From NCBI GenBank assembly GCA_903970355.1, contig CAJCIF010000425.1, positions 1 through 12,378 of the forward strand: a stretch of 12,378 nt of DNA, in the 5' to 3' direction. The stretch is from Actinomycetota bacterium. Its GTDB lineage: Bacteria; Cyanobacteriota; Vampirovibrionia; Obscuribacterales; Obscuribacteraceae. The first letter of the stretch is position 1. Each line of letters starts with the position of its first letter. The notes below the pieces were generated by a model. It worked only from the letters and a program-made list of their open reading frames with translations, was not told the origin of the DNA and did not search any database. The translations under genes and the position numbers were made by a program. Shown here one piece after another: positions 1 to 7,494 of the stretch.

Positions 1-781
1 CAACAGCAATATTCTTAATGAGGATAGGAGCGTTTTGAACTGTTTTGACAGTTATGTTTTCCAGATCAGCAATTGAATTTGCTCTCCCCAATCCGCGCAC
101 AATAAACTGCTCAGATTCGTGCGTTATTATTCCGGCACCAAAATTTTCATTGTTATTTTGCAGAGCAGTGAAAACATCTTGCAGGGTTATACCGTAAGCC
201 TGCACTTTGCTCGGATTAATGCTAACGAGATATTCATCTGTAAGTCCGCCCCAGGTATTGATTTCCGCTACGCCAGGTACCTGGCGCAACTGGTATTTGA
301 TTTCCCATTCCTGCAAGGTTTTTAGTTGTGTGGGCGTGAACGATGGACCTTCCACAACGTATTGATAGATTTCGCCCATAGCCGAACTGATTGGACCGAG
401 TTCCGGATTGAGTCCTTCCGGAATTCGCGAGCGTGCTGATTGCAGACGTTCCATAATCAGCTGTCTTGGAAAATATGTGCCAACGCTGTCTGGAAAAACT
501 ACGGTTACTACAGAAAGTCCATATTTTGATATGGAACGAATCTGTTGAACGGAAGGTAATCCATTCATGATTGTTTCAATGGGAATGGTAACAAGCTGCT
601 CGACTTCGGCAGCGCCCATTCCGGGTGATTCGGTCATTATCTGGACTTGATTATTAGCAAGATCCGGAAAGGCATCAATCGGGATATTCAGGAGAGCTTG
701 AACTCCTGCAAGAGCAAATAAAACGAAGACAAGACAGACACCCAATCGATAACGGCTGAATTTGGCAATAAAAAATTCCAT
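1..781 (-). CDS. RND efflux pump, CusA/CzcA (HME) family, N-terminal part (truncated by window edge)
   Basis: Inner-membrane pump of a tripartite RND efflux system, which exports metal ions or other cations by proton antiport. ATG at 781 opens 260 codons with no stop before the left edge, so only the N-terminal quarter or so of a protein usually over 1000 aa is seen. Visible are a membrane segment at about residues 12-31, the RND-like IPIDAFPDL (33-41), and in the porter domain NQVQIMTESPG (44-54) and ELGPISSAMGEIYQYVVEG (127-145), close to the GPIS..GEIYQY block of CusA/CzcA proteins. The proton-relay helix and metal-site methionines lie outside, so substrate (Cu/Ag, Zn/Co/Cd or other) cannot be set. 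The start is 3 bases past the adaptor stop (TGAGTAATG), implying translational coupling. Family confident, substrate not. Confidence 0.93.
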   Translation of the reverse strand, partial: MEFFIAKFSRYRLGVCLVFVLFALAGVQALLNIPIDAFPDLANNQVQIMTESPGMGAAEVEQLVTIPIETIMNGLPSVQQIRSISKYGLSVVTVVFPDSVGTYFPRQLIMERLQSARSRIPEGLNPELGPISSAMGEIYQYVVEGPSFTPTQLKTLQEWEIKYQLRQVPGVAEINTWGGLTDEYLVSINPSKVQAYGITLQDVFTALQNNNENFGAGIITHESEQFIVRGLGRANSIADLENITVKTVQNAPILIKNIAV

Positions 782-784
782 TAC

Positions 785-2035
785 TCAGTCGTCGCCACCC
801 ACCTGTGCCTTCAAGAGTTCTGACTTCAGTTGAAAGCTGCCATTCTCAACGATACGCTCTCCACTATGAAGCCCGTCATTAACGAGATATCCATCTCCGA
901 GGCGCTCGCCAAGTTGGATTGTGCGTTTTTGAAAAGAATTGCTGCCTTCATCGACGAATACGAAAGTATCGGCGCCATTTTTTTGAATGGCGGAATCAGG
1001 CAGAAAAGGCTTTCGTGTCCCTTCGGCAGTTTTGATGCTGACCTGGCCAAACATGCCCGGTTTCAATTGCGTTCGTGGATTTGGCAGTGAGGCTCGTGCT
1101 AAAAACGTTCTGGTATTTTCGCCGGCAGACGGTTGAATGTAAGTGATCTTGCCTTCTACTTTTAAATTACGCAAACTGTCGCTTTGAAAACGCACTGGTT
1201 CACCTTGTTTTATGTTTTCCAGATCTTTATCGTAAACGGTAATGTCTAACCATACTTCAGACAGATCTGCCACCACATATAGAGGCTGGGATGGATTAAC
1301 CACATCTCCGACAGTGACAGTTTTTTCAATCACAACACCGCTTCGTGGTGAAACTAAAGGGCTGCCCGTTTTGATTTCTCGGATATCCATTCCGTTTTTT
1401 TCGATTTGATCCAAATCGACACCATAGGCGGAAAGCATTGCTTTTGCTTCAGACCGGATGTGGATGGCATGTTCTTGTGCAGCCTGGTAATCGATTTGTC
1501 CAACTTTCAATATGCTCTGGGCAGCGACAAAGTCTTTTTGCGCAACAATGCCTTCTCTGTTTAAGGCATTCAAGCGATCCATATTCTTTTGATATAGCTC
1601 AAGCTTTGCCTTTAGCTCTTTGATTTCGGTTTCGTTGTCGTGAGCTTTGGAAATGTAATCGCCAAAAGTCTTTGCCACTTCAAGGTTCTGCACAACTGCA
1701 AGGACAGCACCAGCCTTGATCGTTTTGCCGAGTGTGACATTGTCTTTCACGATTCGTCCGGGCACAAGAGAGTTGATGTGAAAAACGCGATTCTCATCCG
1801 CTTTGATTTGGCCGGTTGTCTTTATTTCGGTGAGATTGGCTTTCTCAGTTATAGGCACGCTTTCAATGCCGGCTAATCTAACGGCATTGCTGGAAAGATG
1901 GACCTCGTCCCCTGCTTTTCGGGCTCCTGTATTCTCAAGAGATTTGCTCTCGACAGGAGGCGTTTCTTGTTTCTGGCAAGCGCTCAAAAAACAAAACGAG
2001 CAAAGTAAAAGCGTTATTGTGGTTTGAAGTTTCAC
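785..2035 (-). CDS. RND efflux periplasmic adaptor lipoprotein (HlyD/CusB-CzcB family)
   Basis: Membrane-fusion protein bridging the RND pump encoded just downstream to an outer-membrane channel. I chose GTG at 2035 (416 aa) because it begins MKLQTTITLLLCSFCFLSAC, a complete lipoprotein signal with lipobox LSAC and acylated Cys20. The frame opens further, to a TTG at 2092 (435 aa), 8 bases past the upstream stop, but that adds a polar N-tail before the signal. From GTG, the order is: first half of the lipoyl/barrel-sandwich domain (about 85-120), alpha-helical hairpin (about 125-205), second lipoyl half (SPRSGVVIEKTVTVGDVV, 229-246), beta-barrel (about 255-320) and membrane-proximal domain. 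The mature N-terminus has no Met cluster like the CusB copper/silver site, weakly arguing against a Cu/Ag role. No outer-membrane factor gene is in view; it may lie left of the window. Confidence 0.92.
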   Translation of the reverse strand: MKLQTTITLLLCSFCFLSACQKQETPPVESKSLENTGARKAGDEVHLSSNAVRLAGIESVPITEKANLTEIKTTGQIKADENRVFHINSLVPGRIVKDNVTLGKTIKAGAVLAVVQNLEVAKTFGDYISKAHDNETEIKELKAKLELYQKNMDRLNALNREGIVAQKDFVAAQSILKVGQIDYQAAQEHAIHIRSEAKAMLSAYGVDLDQIEKNGMDIREIKTGSPLVSPRSGVVIEKTVTVGDVVNPSQPLYVVADLSEVWLDITVYDKDLENIKQGEPVRFQSDSLRNLKVEGKITYIQPSAGENTRTFLARASLPNPRTQLKPGMFGQVSIKTAEGTRKPFLPDSAIQKNGADTFVFVDEGSNSFQKRTIQLGERLGDGYLVNDGLHSGERIVENGSFQLKSELLKAQVGGDD

Positions 2036-2100
2036 GGCAGCCTGTGCAAAGTTACAGTTAAGATGGTAACGCTTTGAGGTCGCTGCGTCCAACCCAGAAT

Positions 2101-2964
2101 TCAGTGCACGGACACAAAGCCAGTATCGGACACGATTTGCTGTGCTGGTTCACTCAGGCAGTATTGTAAGAATTTATCAGCGAGTGGATCGGTTTTGCTT
2201 TCCGATATGAGGTAGAGCGGACGGCTGAGTGGATAGTCCCCGACCATAGTTTCTTTGGATGGCATCACCCCCGGACCGGCAGAATCCGTTAATTTCAAAC
2301 TAACTATTTTAACGGCACCGCCCTTCTGCTTGGCTGCTGTTGCCAAACCAAGAAAACCAATTGCATTGGGATCTTCTGCCACTTTTTTCATGACCGCATC
2401 ATGCGAATTAGCTTCAACAGCATCTGTTGCGAAGTCTTTGTCTTTTAAGACATGTTGTTTGAAATAACGAGCGGTACCTGAGCTCAATTCACGTGCCACA
2501 ATTGTAATTTTTGCATCAGCACCGCCCAGTTCCTTCCAGTTGTGAACATCGCCGGAAAATACACGGCCTAGTTCTGGTATCGACAACTGGCTCACTTTAT
2601 TCTTGCCGTTCACGATGATCGCAATTGCATCTCTGGCAATTGTGATTTTTTTGAGCCGCAGACCTTTTGATTCGGCCAGCTTTTCTTCTTCGGGAGTGAG
2701 GGCGCGTGAGGCTGCTGCCACTTCAGTTTTTTTGTTGAATAGTGCGGCAATACCATCGCCGGAATCGCTTGTGACCATGGTGATCGTCACGCCAGGATTC
2801 TCGCTCATAAATTGTCGGCTCAGGTTTTCAACCAACTTAGACATCGTGTCTGAGCCGTCTATGGATACTCTTGTTGCCCCAGGTGTTTTCTCTTGTACGG
2901 CGCAACCTGAAAACAGGAAAACAACCAGAGAACAGATTAAGGAGCAGATAGGCTTTGTCGACAT
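2101..2964 (-). CDS. pstS: PstS-family phosphate-binding lipoprotein
   Basis: Extracytoplasmic solute-binding protein of the PstS type, which normally delivers phosphate to the PstCAB importer. The 287-aa product starts at ATG 2964 with a lipoprotein signal, lipobox FSGC, Cys21. PstS hallmarks in order: DGSDTM (36-41), SDSGDG (66-71), SRAL (86-89), ARDAIAIIVN (110-119), RVFSGDVHNW (134-143), ARELSSGT (157-164) and YPLSRPLYL (244-252). GSDT, SGDG and SSGT correspond to the loops that hold phosphate oxygens in known PstS proteins. Length is usual for short PstS-like lipoproteins. No pstC, pstA, pstB or phoU is in the window; the next genes the same way encode an RND adaptor and pump, so the link to phosphate import is unproven. 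The symbol is a family assignment; a phosphate-sensing or oxyanion-binding paralogue is possible. Confidence 0.88.
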   Translation of the reverse strand: MSTKPICSLICSLVVFLFSGCAVQEKTPGATRVSIDGSDTMSKLVENLSRQFMSENPGVTITMVTSDSGDGIAALFNKKTEVAAASRALTPEEEKLAESKGLRLKKITIARDAIAIIVNGKNKVSQLSIPELGRVFSGDVHNWKELGGADAKITIVARELSSGTARYFKQHVLKDKDFATDAVEANSHDAVMKKVAEDPNAIGFLGLATAAKQKGGAVKIVSLKLTDSAGPGVMPSKETMVGDYPLSRPLYLISESKTDPLADKFLQYCLSEPAQQIVSDTGFVSVH

Positions 2965-3071
2965 CTACGCACTTCGCTTGCTAAACGTAGCATTGATATC
3001 ACAATTGCCAGTACAGATGCGAAGAGGTTAGCAAAAGAAAAAGTTGAGACTGCTATATGGCGCTTCTGAAC

Positions 3072-3770
3072 TTAACTGTCCTTAAAACCAAGCCGTTTGG
3101 CCATTTCCTTATCGCTAACAGCCTTCGATTTGTCACCCAAGGCCAGATGCGCTCTGCTCCGCACCCAATAGGCCAATGCACAGGACTTATCGAATGATAT
3201 TGCTTTTGTACTATCATCTATCGCTCTACTGTATTGCTCCAATTCCAGGCACAATAAAGCGCGTTTGCTTAGAGTATCTGCATTGACTGGGTCTAGTTTG
3301 AGAGCCAGTCGATAATCTACAAAAGCTTTTTCGTACTGACCTGATTTTGAAAAAGCCTGCGCACGGATCACAAGCGTACTAACTTTGGGAGATTTCCCTT
3401 CCAAAGAGAGCGCTGTATCTGCCGCTGCCAAACTTTCGTTGTACTTGCGCAGATTCAAAAGTGCCGTTGCTTTCGTTTCGAAAATTTCCGGATTGTTCGA
3501 GTCCAACGTATGCGCTTTGTCAGCATCATCTACGGCACGTTCAAATTTCTTGAGCTTGATTTCCGTTAGTGCTCTTGCTGCATATGCAGCGGCATAGTTC
3601 GGATCCGCATCTATAGCTTCATCGAAGCGTGAGAGAGCTTGCCGAAAATTGCCAGTTTTAAATGATGCCTGACCCTGAACAAAGCTGTCAGAGTCTGGTT
3701 TCGCGAAAGTAGGTTCTGTTGTGCCTGAAGTTATGCAAGCGCTAACTAATAGAAGTAGGAACTTCTTCAT
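3072..3770 (-). CDS. Exported tetratricopeptide-repeat (TPR) protein
   Basis: A 232-aa protein made almost wholly of TPR units after an export signal; TPRs are helical-hairpin scaffolds for protein-protein contacts, and no catalytic domain is present. I chose ATG 3770, giving MKKFLLLLVSACITSG and possible signal-peptidase I cleavage after TFA (residue 23). An in-frame ATG at 3791 adds MIRCCQE; from there VSAC becomes a lipobox at Cys19, so a lipoprotein is also possible. Neither start has a well-spaced ribosome site. About six 34-residue repeats run from residue 27 to near 225, with typical endings such as AIDADPNYAAAYAARA, ALKLDPVNADTLSKRA and AISFDKSCALAYWVRS. It sits just after the small acidic gene and 107 bases before the PstS-like gene in the same direction. 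Specific role unknown. Confidence 0.85.
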   Translation of the reverse strand: MKKFLLLLVSACITSGTTEPTFAKPDSDSFVQGQASFKTGNFRQALSRFDEAIDADPNYAAAYAARALTEIKLKKFERAVDDADKAHTLDSNNPEIFETKATALLNLRKYNESLAAADTALSLEGKSPKVSTLVIRAQAFSKSGQYEKAFVDYRLALKLDPVNADTLSKRALLCLELEQYSRAIDDSTKAISFDKSCALAYWVRSRAHLALGDKSKAVSDKEMAKRLGFKDS

Positions 3771-3809
3771 CTCTTGGCAGCAGCGGATCATTCGAGAAGA
3801 GGCGTGGGC

Positions 3810-3986
3810 CTATTCGTCGTAATAATCTTCCTCTGGGGCTTCTTGTTCTTCGCTGCCGGCTAAGAAGAATTTGGCTGTGATGTTAGCAGCTGTGTCTGCT
3901 GAAACACCCGCTTCTGTCAGGGTTTTAATCCAATGAACTACTTCGTCCAAAACCGAAGCGTCAACAATGGTTTCTGTCTGAGTCAT
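3810..3986 (-). CDS. Small acidic protein of unknown function (58 aa)
   Basis: I do not recognise this protein. The frame is open back to 4193, but ATG 3986 is chosen because a good ribosome site (AGAGAGG, five bases before the ATG) precedes it and upstream residues look like translated non-coding DNA. The product begins MTQTETIVDASVLDEVVHW, has a probable amphipathic helical core (about 8-44) and a strongly acidic tail rich in Glu, Asp and Tyr (about 47-58). No signal peptide or membrane segment is seen, so it is probably cytoplasmic. It is the first of the minus-strand run toward the TPR, PstS-like and RND genes; the next gene begins 18 to 39 bases after its stop, so cotranscription with the TPR gene is plausible. 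A binding or adaptor peptide is possible, but nothing shows it directly. Confidence 0.55.
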   Translation of the reverse strand: MTQTETIVDASVLDEVVHWIKTLTEAGVSADTAANITAKFFLAGSEEQEAPEEDYYDE

Positions 3987-4192
3987 GAGAGCCTCTCTGG
4001 GATACAAAAAATGGACCATTATCCTATTTGCACGAGAGCATCCGTGTCGAGGCCTTTTGTCTAATTCGTAAATCACTTTTGTAAAAATGATCGTGGCATG
4101 GCCCGTTTTGCGACCTAAGTCGTAGAAACCGTCTGGGCAGCTTTTATCACTACTTGTATACAGTCTTAAGACGGCCAACCCGGTACTTGTCA
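3987..4192. other. Divergent intergenic region (promoters expected)
   Basis: This 206-base gap separates the minus-strand run (starting 3986) from the plus-strand gene at 4193, so it should hold both promoters. I see no strong sigma-70 pair. On the plus strand the best is TTGTCT near 4058, then 17 bases and TGTAAA, each matching consensus only partly. No clear operator or terminator. Confidence 0.3.
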
Positions 4193-4741
4193 ATGAGTAG
4201 TCTTCGTTCGATAACGCACTGCCTTCTAGCTCTTAGCTTTGTTACATTTTTCTGTGCCCACCCGGCATGGGCAGTGTCGAAACGATCGCGTCTTTCAACT
4301 GTGCGCGTTACAACGGGTGTTGTGGCTATTACTGGTTGGGAAAAGGACTTAATAAAAAACGATCCCAGCTTACGGCACTGGCATTGGGACCCTGTCTATG
4401 CCTATAAAACGGGCTATCCGAAGGTAACAGACAGTGAGGCCAAACACAGCAAAGCAAAAGGAGCCTTACAGGCAGTTGCAATGGCGCCCCGCTTTCATTA
4501 CACAAAACCGACTCACTTACCATTACCGACTCCTACACCGCCTGATTCGAACATCTTGGAAAAATTGACAGGAAAGATTGAAGTTCCCCAACATTCTGAA
4601 GTGCCAGCCGAGACGGCTACGGCTGCTGAAGTGAAGTGCGAACGGAGCTATTCCACAGCCACTAAACCTGAGTTGCTCAGTTCTGCCAAAGCGCACATGA
4701 GTGTTCATGCTCGTTTGGCTTCTAAATCTAGAGGCATCTAG
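4193..4741 (+). CDS. Exported hypothetical protein with Pro/Thr-rich linker
   Basis: Not recognised. ATG 4193 gives 182 aa beginning MSSLRSITHCLLALSFVTFF, with a likely signal-peptidase I site after AWA (residue 27), so the product is probably periplasmic or surface-exposed. The frame also opens from a TTG at 4154, but that adds charged residues before the signal. The mature part is basic near the start (KRSRLSTVR), then has an aromatic/His patch (RHWHWDPVYAYKTGY, 61-75), a proline/threonine linker (THLPLPTPTPPD, 107-118) and a low-complexity Ala/Ser/Thr/Lys end. There is one Cys in the mature chain (about residue 149). No enzyme motif is seen. It is divergent from the TPR/PstS/RND run and meets the next gene tail-to-tail in a four-base overlap. 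Coding is supported by the signal peptide and long open frame, but composition is loose. Confidence 0.6.
   Translation: MSSLRSITHCLLALSFVTFFCAHPAWAVSKRSRLSTVRVTTGVVAITGWEKDLIKNDPSLRHWHWDPVYAYKTGYPKVTDSEAKHSKAKGALQAVAMAPRFHYTKPTHLPLPTPTPPDSNILEKLTGKIEVPQHSEVPAETATAAEVKCERSYSTATKPELLSSAKAHMSVHARLASKSRGI
4738..4741. other. Shared palindromic CTAG stop site of two convergent genes
   Basis: The palindrome CTAG gives TAG to the plus-strand exported protein (4739-4741) and TAG to the minus-strand DUF4388-like gene (read from 4740 to 4738). The genes therefore overlap by four bases with no spacer for a terminator. Confidence 0.9.
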
Positions 4742-5511
4742 CGGTTACGAACTTTGTGCACTTTATGTTTGGCGCCATGGTCCATGCTGTCTGCCCACAT
4801 ATTGAGAAGGGCCCATTCAGCACCGGCAGCGGCCAGTACCATGCCAATGCCAATCACGACATAGATCGGTACGAGAATGGAGTCATTTCTTGCTGAATCA
4901 AAACTGCGGCCTCGTTTTTCAAGGCGTTTTGAGTTGGCATTACCGATGGTTTCAAAATTGCGCTCAACGGTGTGAGCAAGTGAAACCCCATGTACGAGTC
5001 GTTCTCGCAATTCGCGGGGCAGCTTAATGCTTTCGTCTTCTTTTCTAGAGGCTTTTATTGATTGAAGGGTGATGTATGACTTAACGGGTCTTTTTGCCTT
5101 TTTGTCGTAGCTTTTGTTGAGCTTTTCTTCCGGCATCCACGGTAGAGAGGGAATGATCGCGGTAAGGTCGATATTTATATTGCGGTCGAACTTGTTTTCG
5201 AGGTCTTCTTCAGTGTGTGACCACCTGTAGCTGCCTTTTCTCACCGTAAGCAGGTGTTTGAGAGCATCGAATCCAGTCAGCTCGCGATTGACCGCTGCGA
5301 TTATGAATTTTGAATCCTGGATGAGCATGCAGCCTTTCACTTCGGAATTGGCGCTGCGCAAGAACATAACGCTTTCACCAGGCAGACCGGTATCCAGCAC
5401 ATCTTGCAACACAGAAGCGAGCTCGAAGTCATAGCTGACCTCGTCGCCCACTGGGACGTCTTTCCCTGTTTCCGTTGAAGGATTGAGGGGTTTTAGATTG
5501 TGTTCCGCCAT
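4738..5511 (-). CDS. DUF4388/PATAN-like protein with C-terminal membrane segment
   Basis: A 257-aa protein of no fixed function. ATG 5511 (MAEHNLKPLN) is preferred; a TTG at 5538 would add nine residues, and neither has a clear ribosome site. Residues about 27-97 read like the DUF4388/PATAN pattern: an F-x-L-x-x-V-L-Q start (FELASVLQDVLD, 29-40), a strand pair where a gene product reports an expressed feature (CMLIQDSKFIIAAV, 61-74), then LTGFDALKHLLTVRKGSYRW (78-97), matching the G..AL..LL....G.Y.W end. The family is known from cyanobacterial PatA-type regulators and bacterial signalling proteins. A charged, probably disordered linker (98-210) leads to one hydrophobic helix (about 211-233) and a basic His/Lys tail, suggesting a membrane-anchored protein with a cytoplasmic domain. 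Domain call is by eye from a remembered pattern. Confidence 0.6.
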   Translation of the reverse strand: MAEHNLKPLNPSTETGKDVPVGDEVSYDFELASVLQDVLDTGLPGESVMFLRSANSEVKGCMLIQDSKFIIAAVNRELTGFDALKHLLTVRKGSYRWSHTEEDLENKFDRNINIDLTAIIPSLPWMPEEKLNKSYDKKAKRPVKSYITLQSIKASRKEDESIKLPRELRERLVHGVSLAHTVERNFETIGNANSKRLEKRGRSFDSARNDSILVPIYVVIGIGMVLAAAGAEWALLNMWADSMDHGAKHKVHKVRNR

Positions 5512-5818
5512 TAGGTTATGCCAGTTAAAGACCGCCAATTCGGACTAGTACTGCTGGAGCGGAATCGTCCAACGCAATATATATACCCCTTGCCGAGGAA
5601 TATCTTGCATCAACCGATCTGGTCCAGTTGCCGTAACTTTTTCACTGCCTGATAAATCCGGCCCATGAAAGCCCGAAATACAAACAGGCGCTAGTTTTCT
5701 ACACCCCAAGGCTAAACCCACCTTCTCCTCTTTTTTGAAATTTTCTAGGTGTCCGAATTCTGGCTCTAATTCGGGCAGGTAGTGGAAATCAAAAATGGGA
5801 CACCCTTACCGCCGGCTG
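5512..5818. other. Non-coding spacer with inverted repeats
   Basis: This 307-base stretch separates two minus-strand genes and holds no convincing ORF. Near 5576-5585 there is a run of alternating A/T that on the minus strand reads TATATATATT; it could be a -10 region for the DUF4388-like gene, but no -35 partner is evident. Near the cystathionine beta-synthase stop are the inverted repeats listed separately. The rest shows no feature I can name. Confidence 0.4.
5748..5804. repeat. Nested, mutually exclusive inverted repeats downstream of cystathionine beta-synthase
   Basis: Arms 5751-5759 (GTCCGAATT) and 5768-5776 (AATTCGGGC) form a nine-pair stem with one G-U wobble and an eight-base loop. 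A second stem pairs GGTGTCC (5748-5754) with GGACACC (5798-5804). They share 5751-5754, so both cannot form at once. On the minus strand this lies 15-71 bases past the cystathionine beta-synthase stop. No U-tract follows either arm, so I do not call it an intrinsic terminator, though a 3'-end or Rho-related role fits the position. Confidence 0.4.
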
Positions 5819-7243
5819 TCATATTTTTGCGACAGTTTTATCCGAAGATTCTGACGACAACGGTTTTGATTCTATGGCGCAAACTTTAGCGCGCATATGT
5901 GAAACGATGTCGGCTTTAGTCAGGACACCTAGAACCTTTGAGTCTTTGGTGATTACGACCATAGCATTGCCCAGCCGGAAGGATTTATAGATATTTTCTA
6001 TATCAGCCGTTTCATCGAATTGGGGGCAGGCACGTGCCATCACAGACCGTATCAGAACTTCGTTGGGATCTTTTCGTTCGAACACAACCTGCATGGCCAC
6101 AAGGTCATTAATGTGTCCGACGTTACTGCCATCATTTGCTACTACCGGCAACTGATCGATCTGGTGTTTTTCCATGGCGGCAATCGCTTTTTGCACAGAA
6201 TCGCTCGGTCGCACATAGATCATTTCCGGAGCTTTGCTGTTCAATTTCTTGCGCGCTAAGAGGTCGCCTGCCGAAAAACTCGTTTCCGGACTTTGTAAAA
6301 ATCCCCACTCGCGCATCCAGTCATCCGAATAGATTTTGCTCAAATAGCCTCTGCCACCATCGGGCAGAATAACGACTACCACATCATCTTTTGTCAGCCG
6401 TCCTTTTAAACTCAATGCACCGTAAACAGCAGCACCACAAGAGCCTCCCAGAAGAAGACCCTCTTCGCGAGCCAATCTTCGGGCTGTAAGGAAAGCTTCT
6501 TTGTCACTGACGCGCACAAATTCATCGATGATTTTTAGATCTGCTGTGCGGGGAATGAAATCCTCTCCGATACCTTCCACCTTATAAGAACCAGCCAGAT
6601 CGCCTGAGTAGATTGAACCTTCCGGGTCTACACCAATAATTTTCAAATTGGGATTCTTTTCTTTGAGAAATCTTCCGGTACCAGATATGGTGCCGCCCGT
6701 TCCTACTCCAGCAACAAGATAGGTGACTTTGCCGTCGGTTTGTTTCCAGATTTCAGGACCGGTTGTGAGGTAATGGGCTTTCGGGTTAGTTGGATTGGCA
6801 AATTGATTTGGCTGAAAAGCACCGGGAATTTCAACAGTAAGCCGATTAGCAACAGAGTAGTAGCTTTCATGCGAATTGGCCGAAACAGAGGTTGGCACGA
6901 TCACAACCTCAGCCCCGTAGGCTTTGAGGAGATTGATTTTTTCGGATGCTACTTTGTCAGGACAGACCAGTATGCAACGGTATCCTTTCACGGCTGCGAT
7001 CTGAGCCAAACCGGTACCGGTATTACCGGATGTCGGTTCAATAATGGTTCCACCTGGTTTTAAGTGACCTAACTGTTCGGCCTCTTCAATCATTTTGAGA
7101 GCGGGGCGATCTTTAACGGAGCCCCCTGGATTGAAACACTCAACCTTTCCCAAAACCAGAGCTTCAATTCCCTCGGTTAATTTGTTGAGTTTAATTAGTG
7201 GCGTTGAGCCAATGATTTCCAGTACGTTGTTGTAGTATTCCAC
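5819..7243 (-). CDS. cbs: Cystathionine beta-synthase (PLP domain plus two CBS motifs)
   Basis: PLP enzyme that condenses serine (or an activated serine) with homocysteine to cystathionine; relatives make cysteine from O-acetylserine and sulfide. The 474-aa product starts at GTG 7243, with AGAGGG about eight bases upstream. Fold-type II residues: NPGGSVKDRP (38-47) with Schiff-base Lys44, TSGNTG (71-76), phosphate loop GVGTGGT (179-185) and GGSCGAA (266-272), whose Ser contacts the PLP ring nitrogen. The VEGIGEDFIP stretch (222-231) is typical of cystathionine beta-synthases rather than plain CysK. After a linker, two CBS motifs (about 340-390 and 398-450) form a Bateman module that in relatives senses adenosyl ligands. 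It lacks the N-terminal heme domain of animal enzymes. It is monocistronic by layout and divergent from the glycosyltransferase; preference for serine or O-acetylserine is not decidable here. Confidence 0.92.
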   Translation of the reverse strand: MEYYNNVLEIIGSTPLIKLNKLTEGIEALVLGKVECFNPGGSVKDRPALKMIEEAEQLGHLKPGGTIIEPTSGNTGTGLAQIAAVKGYRCILVCPDKVASEKINLLKAYGAEVVIVPTSVSANSHESYYSVANRLTVEIPGAFQPNQFANPTNPKAHYLTTGPEIWKQTDGKVTYLVAGVGTGGTISGTGRFLKEKNPNLKIIGVDPEGSIYSGDLAGSYKVEGIGEDFIPRTADLKIIDEFVRVSDKEAFLTARRLAREEGLLLGGSCGAAVYGALSLKGRLTKDDVVVVILPDGGRGYLSKIYSDDWMREWGFLQSPETSFSAGDLLARKKLNSKAPEMIYVRPSDSVQKAIAAMEKHQIDQLPVVANDGSNVGHINDLVAMQVVFERKDPNEVLIRSVMARACPQFDETADIENIYKSFRLGNAMVVITKDSKVLGVLTKADIVSHMRAKVCAIESKPLSSESSDKTVAKI

Positions 7244-7494
7244 CGCCTAGTTCCCTCTAGAATATATGGTATGAAAATCGTTTGGAAACCACAAGACTTT
7301 CGCACTGGAAATTCGAAAGATAGCTGGCTAAACAGATAAAAGATTTGCCGGCGGTTAAACAAACACGCAAGAATAGTCTGGTTCAAACAAAGTTGTAACA
7401 GCTTGCAAAAGCAGCAAAATCAAGCGACAATCTCTTGCCCTATACGGCGGAAGCGATCGATTAGTATGCCACCGCGCAATGAACAGGATTATTG
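7244..7494. promoter_or_regulatory. Divergent promoter region, cystathionine beta-synthase / glycosyltransferase
   Basis: This gap must hold promoters for both flanking genes. On the minus strand TATATT (7266-7261) lies 17 bases before the GTG start and is one base off the -10 consensus, but no good -35 is 16-18 bases upstream. On the plus strand TTGCAA near 7405 and GACAAT 17 bases later match weakly. No recognised riboswitch (S-box or similar) is seen before the sulfur gene. Confidence 0.3.

Noticed and set aside
2603..3031. 142-codon plus-strand open frame opposite the PstS-like gene
   Set aside because: It lies mostly antisense to a gene with strong PstS motifs, has no domain or ribosome site, and looks like a shadow of that frame.
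3987..4193. N-terminal extension of the small acidic protein up to 4193
   Set aside because: The extra residues look non-coding, and a well-spaced ribosome site precedes ATG 3986.
5751..5776. Intrinsic terminator after cystathionine beta-synthase
   Set aside because: The stem is good but no run of T follows on either strand.
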